From Gammaproteobacteria bacterium (GTDB lineage: Bacteria; Pseudomonadota; Gammaproteobacteria; JAPPPA01), in NCBI GenBank assembly GCA_030425645.1, contig JAUHZK010000001.1, positions 372,001 to 436,000 of the forward strand: DNA of 64,000 nt, read 5' to 3'. Below, piece by piece: positions 48,401-61,255 of the stretch; the stretch's first letter is position 1, and each line of letters begins with the position of its first letter. Both the position numbers and the translations under genes were made by a program. The notes under the pieces were generated by a model. It saw only the letters and a program-made list of their open reading frames with translations. It was not told the origin of the DNA and did no database searches.

Positions 48401-49074
48401 CGGGTAGAAATATAATTGTTGGCAATACCGATGTAGGTATCCGCGGTGTAAATCTTGATAATGCAGTAATCGATAATAACTACATTGGTATCAAAGCCGA
48501 CGGTACTACACCGGCTGGAAATGGTGGGGTTGGTATATCGTTATTCCATCTTTCTCAAAGTGTAGCAATCCTAGGTAATAAGATTTCTAGTAACGGCGAT
48601 TTAGGTATTGACCTAAGTATGGAAGGTGTGACTGCCAACGATGCTGGAGATACGGATCATGAAGGGCAAAGCCCGGCACGTGCTAACAACGGTATTAACT
48701 ACCCAGTGATAGACACAGCTGCACCAAATGGTGCAAATATCGATATCCAGTTTGATCTGGATATCAATGACGGCACTCACCCGGCATATCGTATTGAGTT
48801 CTTCTTAAACGATGCTGACACAACTGGTGCAATTGATGCTAGCGGTCACGGCGAAGGTGAAATATTCCTAGGCAGCACAGTGGTCACCGGCGATGTAACC
48901 GACCAGCAAGTAAGCTTTGCTGGTCCTGCAGGCTTTAACACTAGCGACTTTGTCAGTGCCACAGCTACCGCTTGTGATAACGCAACATGTACCAGTACAT
49001 TTAAAGAAACCTCTGAGTTTAGTGGGGCTAAACAAATAGATAATGGACCAGAAATATCTGGTCGTGTATTCTAA
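45478..49074 (+). CDS. Giant surface protein, N-terminal segment (ends at in-frame TAA)
   Basis: First 1,198 codons of a giant exported protein. The start at ATG 45,478 has GAGGAAAG upstream, but a Sec signal peptide appears only about 122 residues later (KRGLRTMASLNLALLLLGVL, cleavage about AANA), so ATG 45,844 is an alternative start; the stretch between contains DNA hairpins. Then come Ig-like domains (ANPIAGDDTIVGAPGETV...), a second beta domain with Cys pairs, a CSLREA-type motif (CSLRSAIEVLNAGNC) and a long right-handed parallel beta-helix (NNYIGIKADGTTPAGNGG repeats). The last residues (EISGRVF) begin an SdrB-like domain and are cut by TAA at 49,072-49,074. The reading frame continues unchanged after the stop. 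Confidence 0.75.
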   Translation: MANSTQSTRRRSVARLSRNRNALMLMQKVLALFAVHSKQEKQINGVQPASTGPARHREGGVLRKFAGFIMIVASPAKYLLMRASRTPVATLDGIQGKKLASKNNAPVGAICNRDERSFGYSAMGNPKRGLRTMASLNLALLLLGVLSMQAANAANPIAGDDTIVGAPGETVRFLLAHNDSDPDNHVLSTYALSGCAGAVADPIDVHRYSPTGSLNSVATSVYSFTLPATAGTTSCSYTVTDSNGESDTATITLVATNQVPTAVPVANISSSNLGTSYGLGYNSYPKVSEGVNAFTTTGSTLTKDFEDTLWGAPLSADPNGQVAFMHPVYHGQFRAEITGLTPGQLYEATIYVRYLDDAWRSGDGVSTRNCSYIGALAEGNMYTTSSYTEGGPWVPLSLKFIAPGTSAHIGRWGRSNTLNHCMNHAAYSFGTNQPMTADDFTITALPGSQVNKDIFGDGHVADADGDPRWEVSNFTCSAGMTVPTAAGVGSGTWDRVTESGTHYVFDIPSTPGTYTCTYTARDFGAETSTATGTITIQSQLLSCEVDHTGDDSGQACSSAAGDCSLRSAIEVLNAGNCSNHTVTFNIPGGGVQTISPAAGFAITQQGAVIDAETQPGSTCGGAQADLSDRVINVEIDAGNASILFDVKADATIHGFAIHDGTTAAIQVSDAQADAIVTCNYIGLKADGTTEPADSEPSYGIVIAQARSARIGGDTYNDANVILGHTQALTTQHPPSSIVDLDIRGNRFSTDRTGEVRLRRVVPGNLPDVSIATVSGTLQLGGATAPEKNVFGARVALGVGSTAFENANIVIEGNNFNVGLAGTASLGHHSWSLKTYLPAAGTTLRIGGDSVGQRNIFGGDGTATETTPIQISNSGTGATTEFTNNYVGVDVTGNSPLPVAGNGLGLQGAHNTTVKNNVFGNAAQSAVYTMAQSDNLTFTGNRVGIGADDVTVMGNGEHGLHLSAAIGVTVGDGTVAGRNIIVGNTDVGIRGVNLDNAVIDNNYIGIKADGTTPAGNGGVGISLFHLSQSVAILGNKISSNGDLGIDLSMEGVTANDAGDTDHEGQSPARANNGINYPVIDTAAPNGANIDIQFDLDINDGTHPAYRIEFFLNDADTTGAIDASGHGEGEIFLGSTVVTGDVTDQQVSFAGPAGFNTSDFVSATATACDNATCTSTFKETSEFSGAKQIDNGPEISGRVF
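45804..45818. repeat. REP-like hairpin inside the 5' coding stretch
   Basis: GCGATT-TGC-AATCGC preceded by TGTAGGA, the pattern of a common gammaproteobacterial REP. Together with hairpins at 45,637-45,656, 45,731-45,743 and 45,748-45,780 it suggests that 45,600-45,840 is extragenic-repeat DNA now read as protein, or non-coding leader. Confidence 0.5.
49072..49074 (+). other. In-frame TAA stop 1 in the giant gene
   Basis: GTA TTC TAA GAT ATC interrupts an SdrB-like domain: SGRVF before, [14 protein letters not shown] and [20 protein letters not shown] after. In this domain type a Glu normally follows VF, so GAA-to-TAA is the simplest origin. The next base is G. Confidence 0.8.
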
Positions 49075-49128
49075 GATATCATCGGCGAGCTTTTAAGCGA
49101 CGGATCTATCGGCGATGCGTTAAACCCT

Positions 49129-52100
49129 GTGAAACAAGGTGTAACCGTTCGTTTGTTCAATGCGGGCGGAACACAAATCGACACCACAACCACGGCAGCG
49201 GATGGTACTTACGGCTTTGACTTGCCAACGGGTGCGGCTAACTACTTTGTAAGCGTGGACTCAACCGGTGTAACGCCAGAAGCAGGCGGTAGCGGCGTAG
49301 CTGAACAAACCTACGGTCCAATCGGTGCGCGTTGTGCTGATGGTGCTGGTGGTATGGTTGTTCGCGGTGCGCTAGATGGCGCGGGTGCTTGCTACGGTGG
49401 TGACGACGGTGCAACTGCGGATAACCCGGGTACAACACTAGCTAATAACGAGCACGTAGCCACCATTACTTACGATGGCAGTACCGCTCAAGCAGATGTG
49501 GACTTTGGCTTTAGCTTTAATGTGGTGACGAACACCGTCTCTGCCAATCAGCAGGGCACATTCGAACGCTTCATCAACAACGCCAACTCGGTCAATGGTC
49601 CCAATATGATGCGTTTTGTGCCCACAGTGCCTACTAACGCTACCGTTAGCGGTGCAACCGGGCAAACCTGCGCCAGCAATGGCGGAAACACCTGGTGGCA
49701 AATCGTCATGCGTCCGTCGGGACCGATTGCAACAACCACCGGCACTACAGTTGATGGCGCTGCCTACAATCTCATCGATGGTGTATCCGCTTGTAACACC
49801 AACCAGGGTCAGTTCGGTACGGGTGGAATTGTTGGTGTCGGGCCGGATGGCATTGCCGGTACCGGCGATGAAACCGTGCTCGCCCAATTCGACCGCCTTG
49901 AGCTAGAACTGGACAAGGCCGACGAAGGTTCCGGCGGCACCTCCTCAAACCTCAGTACCGCAGGTATCTTTACCGTGCGCAATATCGCCATGATGAACAA
50001 TGGCGGTGCAGAAACCAATGCAGTGCGGCGCGCAGGTCGTGGTGACTTTGTCGTTGAAAACAACATCATTGGTGCTCGTGCTGACGGTACCCAACCGATC
50101 GCCGCGAATGAGATTTCGCGTGGCGTAAGAATCGACGCCGTTTCGGGTGCAGACACCAGCACCATTCGCAACAACTTCTTCGGTTACTGCCGTGAACCGG
50201 CTATCGATGTTTTTGATACCGACGACACCATCACCAACATCACCGGTAATGAAATCGTCAGTTGTGCCATGCGCATACTTCAATACGATGCCGTTGAAAC
50301 CAATGGCGTCATGCTGATTGATGGTAACCGCATTGCCGATTCCGGCTTCAGTGGGTCAGGAGACGTTGCTGGTGGTGCGGGCATTGAACTGGGCAGTGCA
50401 AACCCGGGGCCGGGTAGTAGTGGGACTGTAAGCAACAACACGATTACTGGCAGCCATAACTCTGGCATTACCGCCCATGCTGACGGCGATAACTTTACGA
50501 TTTCGCAAAACCTTATTACCGGCAACGGTGTGACCTTTGCCCACGGCGGCATTCGCATCCGCTCCGCAGGTGCAACCAACAACCGCATTACAAAGAACAG
50601 CTTCTTCGCCAACAACGGCCTGGGCATTGACCTTTCGGACGGTTCTAGCACCACTAATGGCGTAAACCCGAACAACGGCACCAAGTCCGTCGGCTCGCTT
50701 TCGAACGACGGCATGGACTACCCCGTCATCACCAGCGCCATCGTTAGCGGCAACAGCCTGCAAGTGCAAGGCTACGTCGGCAGCGCTGCCGGGCAGGCCA
50801 CCTTTGCCAACAGCACCCTGGAATTCTTCGTCGCCAATGACGACGGCAACCAGAACGGCGCCACCACTACCACCAGTGGCGACAACGTGCCGCACGGCGA
50901 AGGCCAGACCTTCATCGACAGCTGCACCAGCGACGCAGGCAACGGCAACTTCAACTGCACACTCACCATCCCCGCCGGCGTCACCGTCACCGCCGGCAGC
51001 ACCGCCATCACCGGCACCGCCACCGACACCAGCAACAACACCTCGGAGTTTGGCTCGAACTTTACCCCCACGGGTGCCGTGATTCCTGCGCCGTTGGTTG
51101 ATACCGATGGTGATGGCGTGGATGATGTCGTTGACCTTGATGACGACAACGACGGTATCAACGACATCGTTGAAAACGCAGAACGCGTTGTTGTTGCCGT
51201 CTTTAGTCCGGGCTCGCCTTACCCTTGGCCTGGTGAGACAAGTTCAACATTCACAGTTGCTCATAACGGGAGTACGACAAGCTCGGGTACATTAGCTGCA
51301 GGCTTTTCATTTGACGAGCAATACACGAATCTGGAGGCTGCTGAGCCTTACAGGCTGATTTCGGATGTGTCTGGTGCGCCGATGACGGCGACCTATACAT
51401 TTAATGCGCCAGTTCCGGCAAATGAAATTGTGTTCTGTGTAACTAGTCTGGGTTCGGGTGATAGTGCTAATTTCAGCATTACTTCCGGAGCTGCAGACAC
51501 GGGTGACTTTGTGGGTGGTACATTCCATACGGCAGCCGAAGCAGCTTATGATCGCAATACCGGTTCGATTACCAGTCCGGGTAGCAACAGTAATTCTTGT
51601 TTGTTTGGTGTTTCGGATGATTTGGTTGGCCAAATCACAGTGTCAGGAGATGGCACCGGCACCGCGAGCGGTTATGGTTTCATACTGGCTTCGCTGCTCC
51701 CGTTCGATCTAGATGGTGATGGCAAAACGAACGCACGTGATATCGACGCTGACGGGGACGGTATCCCCGACAACATTGAGGCTCAGGCTACTGGCGGTTA
51801 TACCGCGCCAGCAAATAGCTACAATGGCAACGGGCAAGACACCGCCTACGGAGCGGCGGGTCTGGCGCCAGTCAACACCGGCGGCGCAACCGACCCGGAT
51901 TATCTCGACACCAACAGCGACGGCGACGACCGTAACGATGTAATCGAAGGTCACGACCTAAATGGTGATGGCAACATAGTTGGGCCAGCTGAGCGTAGCG
52001 CCACCGGATTTGACGCCGATACCGATGGTCTGGATGACGGTTACGACAATGTTAACGGCTTTAATTTGGCATTTAACGCCAACAACGGCAATGGTAATCA

Positions 52101-55100
52101 GCCAAGCAGCTACCCAGATGCACGCGTATCTGGCGGCGAGCCAGACTGGCGTGATGATCGTGACCCTAATATCGCGGTACCTGAAACTCTGCCAGATACC
52201 GACAATGACGGTGTTGATGATCACCTGGATGTGGACGATGACAACGACGGTATTGCCGATTTAACTGAAAATGGCGGCGGCGCTACTATCGTTTCTCCGG
52301 GAACGGCGGCTTGGCCGGGTGCTACTAATACCAACGTTACGTTGTCTGGTAACACCAGTGTTGTGCATGCTGGGTTCTTTAATGTAACGGGGCAGTACAG
52401 CATTCCGGCGCCCGGTAATGGCCAGTGTTACCAGAAACCTGGTGGTGTGCACGCTGAACGCTTTACAGAGCTCGTCACCGGCCTAGACTTTGTTACACCA
52501 GTGCCTGCAAATGAAATTGGTGTGTTGGTAACTGGCGTTGGTAACAATGGCCCTGTAACTGCGCAACTAAGCTTTAATGGTGGTACAGCGGATGCCGGCG
52601 ACTTTGTTGCCGCATCTGAGTCTGCAGGCCCAGATATCGCGTACGACCGAACCAATGGCACGTTAACACCACCTATTGGTGCAAATGACCCGGGTGCGTC
52701 TATCGCGCTACTAGGTGTAAGTGATGACACGGTTGACCAAATCACCGTAAGTTTTGCCAACTCAATTGATGTCGACGGCTACGTGGTTTGCTTCTTTGGT
52801 ATTAGCTCTCCAGATACAGATGGTGATGGTCTTGTAAACGAGCGTGATATCGACGCTGATAACGACGGCATTCCGGATCTATTTGAGGCTCAACCCGCCG
52901 GCACCGTTAACTTTACCTTGCCTAATGGCGTGGATAACGACAACGATGGTATGGACTCTGCCTTTGATACTGATGACAACAATGTGGCGTCAGTCGGTGG
53001 GTTAGCTCCAACCAATACTGATTCACAAGATACTGCCGATTACATTGATCAGGATTCTGATAACGACGGCGTGCCAGACAACGTGGAAGGCCATGACGCC
53101 GACCGTAATGGTGTGGCGGACGAAGCGCCGCTGGCCAATATCGCCGTTATTACCGACAGCGATGGCGACGGTATGGATGACCGTTATGACGACGTTGACT
53201 TAAACAACACCGCTAACCCTGAAACCAACCCAGGCAACGACCGTGACAATACTGGTGAGCCTGAGGTTCAGGACACCGACGGTGACGGCACGCGTGACTG
53301 GCGTGATACCGACGATGATGAAGACGGTGTGCTAACCACGGCCGAGCCGCCTCCAACAGATAGCAATAGTGATGGCGTTCCGGATTACTTGGATCCGCTA
53401 AACGGAACTCCACCTAGTAACGGAAGCTGCAACGTTAATGCTTGGTCATTAATGACCGGTTTTGGTGGCCAAAACCCATTCACCAATGCTGATGGTGTTC
53501 GCATTCAGGTGGTCGGGGGAACGCTAGCCGCCGGTGGTGTGTCTGGCGCAACAGGATTTTGGCAGTTCAATGCGGGTGCAACATTACCGCCTGCACAGGG
53601 CGTAGGCTTAACGTACGCCGAATCTCCCAATGTATTGACGTACGACATTACCTGGCCGGTGTTGCAGAACCCCGAAGATGCCATTGTCGCGGCTACCAAC
53701 GTATTTGGTAACCCCGATAACAACGCGTCTAGTGTGCAGTTCTTGTTCTATGACGAGAATAATCAACAAATTGCTGGCACGTTCTACAGCCGTTATCGTG
53801 ATCGCGCAGTGAATCAACCGCTGGCAACCGTCAGTGGTAGCTTTATGTTTGGTGCTACTGCGAATGGCCGCGATAGTTCCTTTATGGCTTTCCGCCCGGC
53901 TGTAACGTCAGGATACGTAGGTATTAGTCGGGCTAGGTTGATCTTCCGTCCGGCTAACAATGCGACGGGCTCAACCGATCACGTGGGCATGTACGTGATG
54001 CAGCCATGTACCGATACTGATGGTGACACCATCCCGGATATCAACGATCCGGATGACGATAACGATGGTATTCCAGATACCGTTGAAGGCAGTGGCGCGG
54101 TTGATACCGACGGCGACGGTGTAGCTGATTCGCTAGATTTGGATTCTGATAACGACGGCATTAACGACGTTGATGAAGCGGGTCATGATCCTGCCAATGT
54201 GGATACCGACCGTGATGGCATGACCGACGGCGTAGACGCTGACGGAAATGGCATGATCGACACGCCACAAAACAGCCCGGTGAATACTGATGGCCGTGGC
54301 CCTGCTGACTGGCGTGATCTAGATAGCGATGACGACAGTATTTCTGACCTAATTGAGGGTGGTTCTAGTTGTACAGACAACTTGAACAACCACGACGGTT
54401 CCGACGCAACTGCTAACGGTGGCGACGGTGTTTGTGACGAAGCCGACCAGGATGGCGACGGTATTCAAGATACCGCTGACGACCTAAATGGCTTTGGTGA
54501 AACTGCGAATCCACAACCGACTAATACTGGTCCTGTGGTTAATGACGCACCTGACTTCCAAAACGTGACCTCAGACGGCACTAACGACGACATTGATGGC
54601 ACTACCGCGAGTCCTCAAGACGCTAACAATGATGGTGTGCTAGACGACACTACAGATCCCGATGGCGACGGTATTGTTCTGGCTGCGCCGGACGGCCTAC
54701 CTAGCGAATTTGGTGGTTTGTCTGCACCACAGCAAGTGCCGTTGGTTGGTGTGGCAAAAACGATTACCAATCCGACAAATGACAGCATTAACCCGTTTGC
54801 GCGTACGGTTACCATCTATCTAGAGAACTTCTCTGGCTTTACTGCCGCCGGCACCGCCTTTATGGTTGAAGATGACCTTGGTGCTATCGTAGCGCTAGCA
54901 AATGTAAATACTGTATCGGTCAGCAATCTGCAGGTAGTGGCGCAGAGCGCTGGCACTGTGATTGATCTGGCAGACGGTGGTGCAGATGACGGTGGCCAAG
55001 CTGGTGAGCCGGTCTACAACGGCATTAGTCAGGTTGATTTGTTAGATTCAACGGCGAGTAGCCGTACCAGTATCCCCGCTGGCGGCACGGCGACCATCAG

Positions 55101-56661
55101 CTTTGATATTTCAATTGACCTAATTAATTCGAATACGCCGACCTTGTACTCAAACCAGGCTCGAGTTACAGATTCGGCAGGTGGTTTGATTGACCTGTCA
55201 GACGATGGCTCGGATCCTGATCCGAACGCAGATGGCAACCCGAATGAGGACGCTGGTACTCCGGTATGTCCGAGCTCGGAGGCAGCTGATGGTTGTGAGA
55301 ACGACTCAAGCCGGGATGGAATCGGCGGCGCCGCGACCGCATTCGATTGTGACGTTACGCAAGACGCATACATCATCCAGAATAACGTGCCTACTACGGG
55401 TCAAAGCCGCTTGATGCGCGTTAACACCAATACCGGCACTATGACGGCCGTTGGCACATACAACATCACTTTTGCATCGCTCGGTTACAACGCTACTGAC
55501 GGTTTCTTGTACGGTTTGCGTACGGCGACAACTAGCAATGACCAGCGTGATGACCTGTATCGATTTACAAGTAGTGGCGGCCTAACCAAGCACGGCGATA
55601 TTAGTGGCCTACCTACTGGTGTAGGCGCGTATGGCAGTGGTGAATTCAGTCCGGACGGTCAGTTCTTCTATACCTCGCGGCCAGCAAACCCGGATCGCGT
55701 ATACGAAGTTGATTTCGCTACGTTGACGGTAACTAGAACTATTGGACTTAACGGTGTTACTGCAATACAAAATGACTTTGTATTTAACCCAGGTGATGGA
55801 CAGTTTTATACCGCTGGTCGAGGTGACACTGGTAATGCCAATGAGGTCTATCAAGTCAGTCTTCGTCCTGGTGCGACCAGTGGTGACGTTACGACATTCT
55901 CAACGACTGGAGACTTCAATAGTGGATCCATCTTTGCCGATGATCGATACGTTTATGCGGTTCGTCCTACCGAAACCGTTCGCGTAGAAATTGGCTCTTA
56001 TGGTGGTGGAGACCGTGTCTCTAGCACTTGGAGTGCCAACGTATTAGCGCCAAATGGCGGTGATGGAGCTTCTTGCCCGCCGGTCGTTGTAGCGCCTACA
56101 GATTTCGGTACTTGTAACGCAGAGGATACGGCCTTTGTAGTGGATGACACTGCGCCGAGCACGATCTACGGTGCTGTTGTTCAGCAATTCGATACCTCGG
56201 CGTCGCCATTTAGCGCTGTGAATACAATTAACTCCGGTATTCGCCTCAACGGCATGGGGCACAACCCACAAGATAACTTGCTGTACGCTATGCGGCTTGA
56301 TTCGTTAGACCACCGCAACTTTGTATATCGTGTAGGCGCAAATGGTCAGATAGAAGATCTTGGCCCCGTTTCTGGTTTGCCGGTTCAGGGCTATGCCAGC
56401 GGCGTATTTGATGCGGCAGGAACCATGTACGTTGCGTCCTCATCGGACCGCGACAACCTGTACGCAGTTAACCTCACTACTATGTCAGCCGCCACTATTG
56501 CGCTGACAGGCCGAACTATTGAGTTTGGCGATATGGTGTTCAATCCGCTTGACGGCCTGCTAACAATAGTTGGGCAGACCTCAGGTGGCGTTAACAAGAT
56601 TGGCACAATTAATACAGCCACTGGTGCGGTGACAGAAAAAACGGTCACCGATCAACAGTAA
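49129..56661 (+). CDS. Giant surface protein, middle segment (2,510 aa)
   Basis: Same frame as the first segment; first possible start is GTG 49,129, but the frame is open from 49,075. In order: SdrB-like domain (49,130-49,530), a beta-helix with [17 protein letters not shown] turns (49,540-50,760), a beta domain of markedly higher G+C (50,700-51,080), TSP3 calcium repeats ([20 protein letters not shown]), VPANE module copies 1 and 2 (51,185-51,705; 52,280-52,805), further TSP3 linkers, another beta domain (53,430-54,000), a [18 protein letters not shown] cassette (54,288-54,720), a DUF11-like domain (54,725-55,190), then two DUF6923-like propeller segments (55,340-56,660). Ends at TAA 56,659-56,661 inside the second propeller segment. 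Confidence 0.8.
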   Translation: MKQGVTVRLFNAGGTQIDTTTTAADGTYGFDLPTGAANYFVSVDSTGVTPEAGGSGVAEQTYGPIGARCADGAGGMVVRGALDGAGACYGGDDGATADNPGTTLANNEHVATITYDGSTAQADVDFGFSFNVVTNTVSANQQGTFERFINNANSVNGPNMMRFVPTVPTNATVSGATGQTCASNGGNTWWQIVMRPSGPIATTTGTTVDGAAYNLIDGVSACNTNQGQFGTGGIVGVGPDGIAGTGDETVLAQFDRLELELDKADEGSGGTSSNLSTAGIFTVRNIAMMNNGGAETNAVRRAGRGDFVVENNIIGARADGTQPIAANEISRGVRIDAVSGADTSTIRNNFFGYCREPAIDVFDTDDTITNITGNEIVSCAMRILQYDAVETNGVMLIDGNRIADSGFSGSGDVAGGAGIELGSANPGPGSSGTVSNNTITGSHNSGITAHADGDNFTISQNLITGNGVTFAHGGIRIRSAGATNNRITKNSFFANNGLGIDLSDGSSTTNGVNPNNGTKSVGSLSNDGMDYPVITSAIVSGNSLQVQGYVGSAAGQATFANSTLEFFVANDDGNQNGATTTTSGDNVPHGEGQTFIDSCTSDAGNGNFNCTLTIPAGVTVTAGSTAITGTATDTSNNTSEFGSNFTPTGAVIPAPLVDTDGDGVDDVVDLDDDNDGINDIVENAERVVVAVFSPGSPYPWPGETSSTFTVAHNGSTTSSGTLAAGFSFDEQYTNLEAAEPYRLISDVSGAPMTATYTFNAPVPANEIVFCVTSLGSGDSANFSITSGAADTGDFVGGTFHTAAEAAYDRNTGSITSPGSNSNSCLFGVSDDLVGQITVSGDGTGTASGYGFILASLLPFDLDGDGKTNARDIDADGDGIPDNIEAQATGGYTAPANSYNGNGQDTAYGAAGLAPVNTGGATDPDYLDTNSDGDDRNDVIEGHDLNGDGNIVGPAERSATGFDADTDGLDDGYDNVNGFNLAFNANNGNGNQPSSYPDARVSGGEPDWRDDRDPNIAVPETLPDTDNDGVDDHLDVDDDNDGIADLTENGGGATIVSPGTAAWPGATNTNVTLSGNTSVVHAGFFNVTGQYSIPAPGNGQCYQKPGGVHAERFTELVTGLDFVTPVPANEIGVLVTGVGNNGPVTAQLSFNGGTADAGDFVAASESAGPDIAYDRTNGTLTPPIGANDPGASIALLGVSDDTVDQITVSFANSIDVDGYVVCFFGISSPDTDGDGLVNERDIDADNDGIPDLFEAQPAGTVNFTLPNGVDNDNDGMDSAFDTDDNNVASVGGLAPTNTDSQDTADYIDQDSDNDGVPDNVEGHDADRNGVADEAPLANIAVITDSDGDGMDDRYDDVDLNNTANPETNPGNDRDNTGEPEVQDTDGDGTRDWRDTDDDEDGVLTTAEPPPTDSNSDGVPDYLDPLNGTPPSNGSCNVNAWSLMTGFGGQNPFTNADGVRIQVVGGTLAAGGVSGATGFWQFNAGATLPPAQGVGLTYAESPNVLTYDITWPVLQNPEDAIVAATNVFGNPDNNASSVQFLFYDENNQQIAGTFYSRYRDRAVNQPLATVSGSFMFGATANGRDSSFMAFRPAVTSGYVGISRARLIFRPANNATGSTDHVGMYVMQPCTDTDGDTIPDINDPDDDNDGIPDTVEGSGAVDTDGDGVADSLDLDSDNDGINDVDEAGHDPANVDTDRDGMTDGVDADGNGMIDTPQNSPVNTDGRGPADWRDLDSDDDSISDLIEGGSSCTDNLNNHDGSDATANGGDGVCDEADQDGDGIQDTADDLNGFGETANPQPTNTGPVVNDAPDFQNVTSDGTNDDIDGTTASPQDANNDGVLDDTTDPDGDGIVLAAPDGLPSEFGGLSAPQQVPLVGVAKTITNPTNDSINPFARTVTIYLENFSGFTAAGTAFMVEDDLGAIVALANVNTVSVSNLQVVAQSAGTVIDLADGGADDGGQAGEPVYNGISQVDLLDSTASSRTSIPAGGTATISFDISIDLINSNTPTLYSNQARVTDSAGGLIDLSDDGSDPDPNADGNPNEDAGTPVCPSSEAADGCENDSSRDGIGGAATAFDCDVTQDAYIIQNNVPTTGQSRLMRVNTNTGTMTAVGTYNITFASLGYNATDGFLYGLRTATTSNDQRDDLYRFTSSGGLTKHGDISGLPTGVGAYGSGEFSPDGQFFYTSRPANPDRVYEVDFATLTVTRTIGLNGVTAIQNDFVFNPGDGQFYTAGRGDTGNANEVYQVSLRPGATSGDVTTFSTTGDFNSGSIFADDRYVYAVRPTETVRVEIGSYGGGDRVSSTWSANVLAPNGGDGASCPPVVVAPTDFGTCNAEDTAFVVDDTAPSTIYGAVVQQFDTSASPFSAVNTINSGIRLNGMGHNPQDNLLYAMRLDSLDHRNFVYRVGANGQIEDLGPVSGLPVQGYASGVFDAAGTMYVASSSDRDNLYAVNLTTMSAATIALTGRTIEFGDMVFNPLDGLLTIVGQTSGGVNKIGTINTATGAVTEKTVTDQQ

Positions 56662-59600
56662 GGCGCTGCTTTATTCAATGATGAGTCCGGCATCCTGTAT
56701 GTCCATGACACCGCTGGCGTGTATCGCAGTAATACAGGTGCTAACTTGGCTGGAGACGGGTCGATTACGCTGGCCAGCACCGTTCCTGCGATTGCTAATT
56801 CTCGTGATGCGGCGGGTTGCTATATCGATAACTCGCTCGATACTGATAGTGACGGTGTGCCAGATGTCATCGATTTAGATGACGACGACGACGGCATCCC
56901 CGACAGCGTAGAGACGAATGGTGGAGTCGATGTTGATACTGATGGCGATGGCGCTGTCGATCGCCTAGATCTAGATAGCGACAACGATGGAATCAACGAT
57001 GTCGATGAGGCCGGTACCGTTGTGGATGCTGATCGTGACGGTAAAGCCGATGGTGCAAAAACCGATGGTATGGTTAATGCGCCGGCAAATGCTCCAACAA
57101 ATACAGATAGCCGTGGTCCAGCTGATTGGCGTGATCTGGATTCAGATGACGACAGTATTTCTGATCTAATAGAAGGCGGTTCTGGCTGCACCGACGCCCT
57201 GAATAACTTTGACGGCAGTGCTGCTGCCGATGGCGACGGTGTTTGTGACGAAGCCGACCAAGATGGCGACGGCATCCAAGATACCGCCGATGACTTGAAT
57301 GGCTTTGGTGAAACCGCGAATCCGCAACCGACCAATACCGGTCCTGTGACTAACGATGCACCGGATTACCGCAATGTGACCTCAGATGGGTTGTTTGATG
57401 ACATCGATACCACTACAAATAGTGGATTGGATGGCAACGGTGATGGCGTTATTGATGACACCACTGATCCAGATGGCGACGGTATTGTGCTGGCAGCCCC
57501 AGACGACTTGCCGAATGAGTTTGGTGGCTTAGGCACGCCCGCGTCTGCGCCAGAAAATGGTGAGCTGTGCTTTGTTTCTACCGATCTGAATAACACCAGC
57601 TTTAACCATCCGGTATTCGGTAATGTGACCACAACGTTTACCAATACAGGCATGGTTAACGGTGGCGGTTTGGTGACAGACCAGAATACCAACGGCACAT
57701 TGAATTGGTCAGCTGCGGCTGCAGTACGTGGTGGCGGAGCCCAAACGGGCGGCTCTGGTCCGCATGCTATTACCTACACATTTAGCAATGCTGTACCAGT
57801 AGATGACCTATTCTTGTATGTGGGTGGCATTGAACGTACTACCGCACAGGTTCGCTTTGGTGTGCCTGGTGGCACGGCCACCAGTATCGGCGCTTTCCCT
57901 GGTACGGTAACTGTTACAGGCCGTGGCCGATTCCAAAGTGATCCAACTGGTTCCGGCAATACCACAGTTAACCAAAACCCTGTTTACATTGAGGGTAATG
58001 GCAACGTGGTCGGTAACTTCAATCCGAAGTTCATTCGGGCGATAGAAGAAAGTACCGGCACTACGGTTACTACTGTACGTATTCAATACCGCTCTGCGGG
58101 TGATGATGTAATGGCCGCCCAAGTGGGTGCGTTGGCTCCTGCAGGCACCTGTCCGAATGATCCGACTGACACTGATGGCGACGGTATACCGAATGTCAGC
58201 GATCCAGATGATGATAATGATGGTATTTACGACTCCGTTGAAGGCGACGGCACAGTAGATACTGACGGCGACGGCATTCCGGACTCGCTAGACTTAGATT
58301 CAGATAACGACGGTATTAACGACGTAGACGAAGCCCAGCTGACCGACAACGACCGCGACGGCATGGCTGAAGACAGTAACGGTGACGAAGGTGGCGAAGG
58401 TGCTAACACGAGTGGCGCTATCCCGGCCGCTCAAGCGCGTGACGACATCAGCGAAATGCCGAACACCGATGGCCGTGGCCCGGCTGATTGGCGTGATCTG
58501 GATTCAGATGACGACTCGGTTTCGGATCTGCTGGAAGGCGGTTCCGGTTGTATTGATGTGGTTCGAAACGACACCGGTGCCGCTGTTGCCGGCGGCGACG
58601 GGGTTTGTGATGAAGATGATCCCGACGGCGATGGCATCCAAGGTGCAGCAGATGATCTGTCCGGAGCCTTTGGCGATGCCGCTGACACCAACGGAGCACT
58701 GGATGCCGCTGGGCCGACCAACTCGGGCCCAGTTACAAGCGATGCGCCGGATTTCCAAAATCCGACTTCCGACGGCACAAGCAACGACATTCTCGGCACC
58801 AACAACGGACCACTGGATGGCAATGGCGATGGCGTTATTGATGCCAGCAACGACCCAGATCAAGACGGTATTCAGGACAATATTCCAGATACCCTGCCAG
58901 GCATCTTCGGTGGCCTTCCGTTTGAGGCAGGCCCGCCGGCCGACTGTAATTTCTCCGGCAACCTCGTTACCAATGGCTGTTTTGAACAGCCCGCCACGGG
59001 CTGCTTTAATAGCTTCCCGGGTAGTAATCCGAATGCAATTACTGGCTGGACGGCTGTTAATGCCGGTGGCAGTGGCGGTTGCGCCGTCTACTACGCCGGC
59101 CCGCCGGGCTGTGGTCTCGGCGCACACCAAGGGCAATATGCGGTAGACCTGCAGTCGCATGGTAATGGCACGGGTAACCAAGGTGGCTGCGAAACTACTC
59201 ATACTACCGGTATTGGCATTGAGCAGACTATTACTACCGTGCCAGGTGCCAACTACAACTGGACCTTCACCGCTCTTGCTCAGGGTGGCGGCATTATTGG
59301 TACGGATCTCCAGTTGTATATTGACGGCGCACTTGTACGTAATATCGACAGTGGCGGGCTGGTTACTGAATTTACCCAGCCATTTACTGCTACTGGTACA
59401 GCTACAACTATTCGCTTTGTAAACCGCAATAATGCTTCTTCTGTTACATCCATCGATCAGGTGCGCGTGATAGAAGATGTTCCGGCGGTAACTCCTGCGC
59501 CGCTAAGTGATGTTGATGGTGACTCTATTCCAGATGCAAATGACTGGGATGATGATAACGACGGTATTCGCGATGTCATTGAGCACCACCAATTGGTTGG

Positions 59601-61255
59601 TGTTACTAGCCGTACCGGCACATGGCCGGGCAGTACAACGGCCAACATTACCTATTCAATTACCGGTACAGATGGTGCTAGCGCTGCGGTTGGTACCGCT
59701 GTAGCGGGTAACCAATATGCATTGGATTCTTCCGTGCTGGAGTTTGTTGATTTACGAAACGGCACATTACCAAGAAACATTACCATTACGTTCTCCACAC
59801 CTATACCGGCTAACCAGCTAGCATTTGGTATTGTCGGTGTTGAGCCGGGCACTGGGTTTGTATATGACATTGATGTCACGGGCGGAACTGCCGATGTTGG
59901 TGATTTTGTAGCAGATGACTACAACAACCGCACTGAATTTATATACAACCGAACCACAGGCGCGATGAGTGCTACGTCCCGCGCTAGTGGTGTGTTGTTT
60001 GGTGTGTCCACAGACACGGTACGCAGTATTACTTTCGCGCATTTGAATGCGCCTGAGTCTATAGGCTTCATTCCGCTTGCTGTGCCAACTGTTGGCGGTG
60101 ATGTCGCTGCACGTGATACTGACAATGATGGCAGTCTGATTGATGCCCTAGATATCGACGCCGACGGCGACGGTATTCCAGATAACATCGAAGCACAGGC
60201 AACCGGTAGCTATATTGCGCCGCAAAATACCTATGACAGCAATGGTATTGATGATGCTTATAGCAGCTTGACGGCAGCAGGTACTGGCGCTCAAGTTGAT
60301 GGCACATTGAATCCGGTTAATACCGACAGCACAGGCAGTGCGGATTACTTAGACACTAACGCCGACGACGATGATCGTAATGACAGCATTGAAGGTCATG
60401 ACAGTAATGGCGACGGTTCCATTGGTGCTGGCGAAAATGCAGCCCTAGGCAGTGACTCTGATAACGATGGCCTAGATGACGGCTACGATAACGTTATTGG
60501 CTTTGGTACTGACTTCAACGCCAACAACGGCAGTGGTAATGAACCAGCCAGTTACCCAGATCAACGTACACCAGGTGGTGACCGTGATTGGCGTGATGAC
60601 CGTGACGATGATGGCTTTGTGCCAGAAGTCGGCCCAGACACCGATGGTGATGGCATTCGTGATGAAGATGACTTAGATGACGATAACGACGGCATCCAAG
60701 ATATCGCGGAATGTTCGGCTGTATCTATGTCGACTTCGGGTAGTGCTTACCCGGGTGATGCAACCAATAGCTATACCTTAAGTGGCGGCTCTATCCAGTC
60801 AGCAACTACCTATACCTATGATGCTCAGTTCTCAAGTGATGGGCAGGATTTGTATGGGGGCAACGCTGCGAGTGCGACGTTTACCTTTACGTTGTCGCAA
60901 CCAGTTCCTGCCAATGAGCTACTGATCCACTTCGGTCAATTCAGTAAAGGGGCTCCTGGCTGGAATGGTTCTGTGTCGTTCACCGGCGGTACAGCCGATA
61001 CCGGCGACTTCCATGAGGTGGCTTCATTTACCTCTAATGTTGCTGATCTAGAATCCTTCGTTAATTACAACCAGTCTACTGGTACCTTTAACCGCAACGG
61101 ATTCTCGTCGCAGGCGACTAATCCTCGCCAACAAGAGAACTTGGCTCTATTTGGTGTCACCAGTCAAACGGTTCAAACCATCACAGGGTCAATTAGCTTC
61201 TTGACCGGCGCTGAGCAGATGGTGTTCAACGTCTTCTATATCGGTGGCCCAGATA
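51185..61255 (+). repeat. VPANE module, four dispersed copies
   Basis: Copies at about 51,185-51,705, 52,280-52,805, 59,580-60,090 and 60,712-61,255. Each of about 165-180 residues shares a WPG or YPG near the start, then (I/V)PAN(E/Q)(I/L), G(T/A)ADTGDF or close variant, an (A/N)Y(D/N)R.TG strand and (L/V)(L/F)GVS(D/T)DTV..I. They are separated by TSP3 linkers. I do not recognise a named domain family. Confidence 0.7.
56659..56661 (+). other. In-frame TAA stop 2 in the giant gene
   Basis: GAT CAA CAG TAA GGC GCT interrupts a DUF6923-like repeat: [18 protein letters not shown] before, [20 protein letters not shown] after. The domain needs both halves, and the frame after the stop stays open to the window end. 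As at stop 1, the following base is G. Confidence 0.8.

Noticed and set aside
49072..56661. TAA reassigned as a sense codon
   Set aside because: Many intact genes in the window (for example gor, atpF, glmU) end at TAA at the expected length, so there is no genome-wide reassignment.
58382..59146. 254-residue open frame inside the giant gene
   Set aside because: It is the +1 shadow of Asp/Gly-rich TSP3 coding; the frame-1 protein has clear domains, and this one has none.
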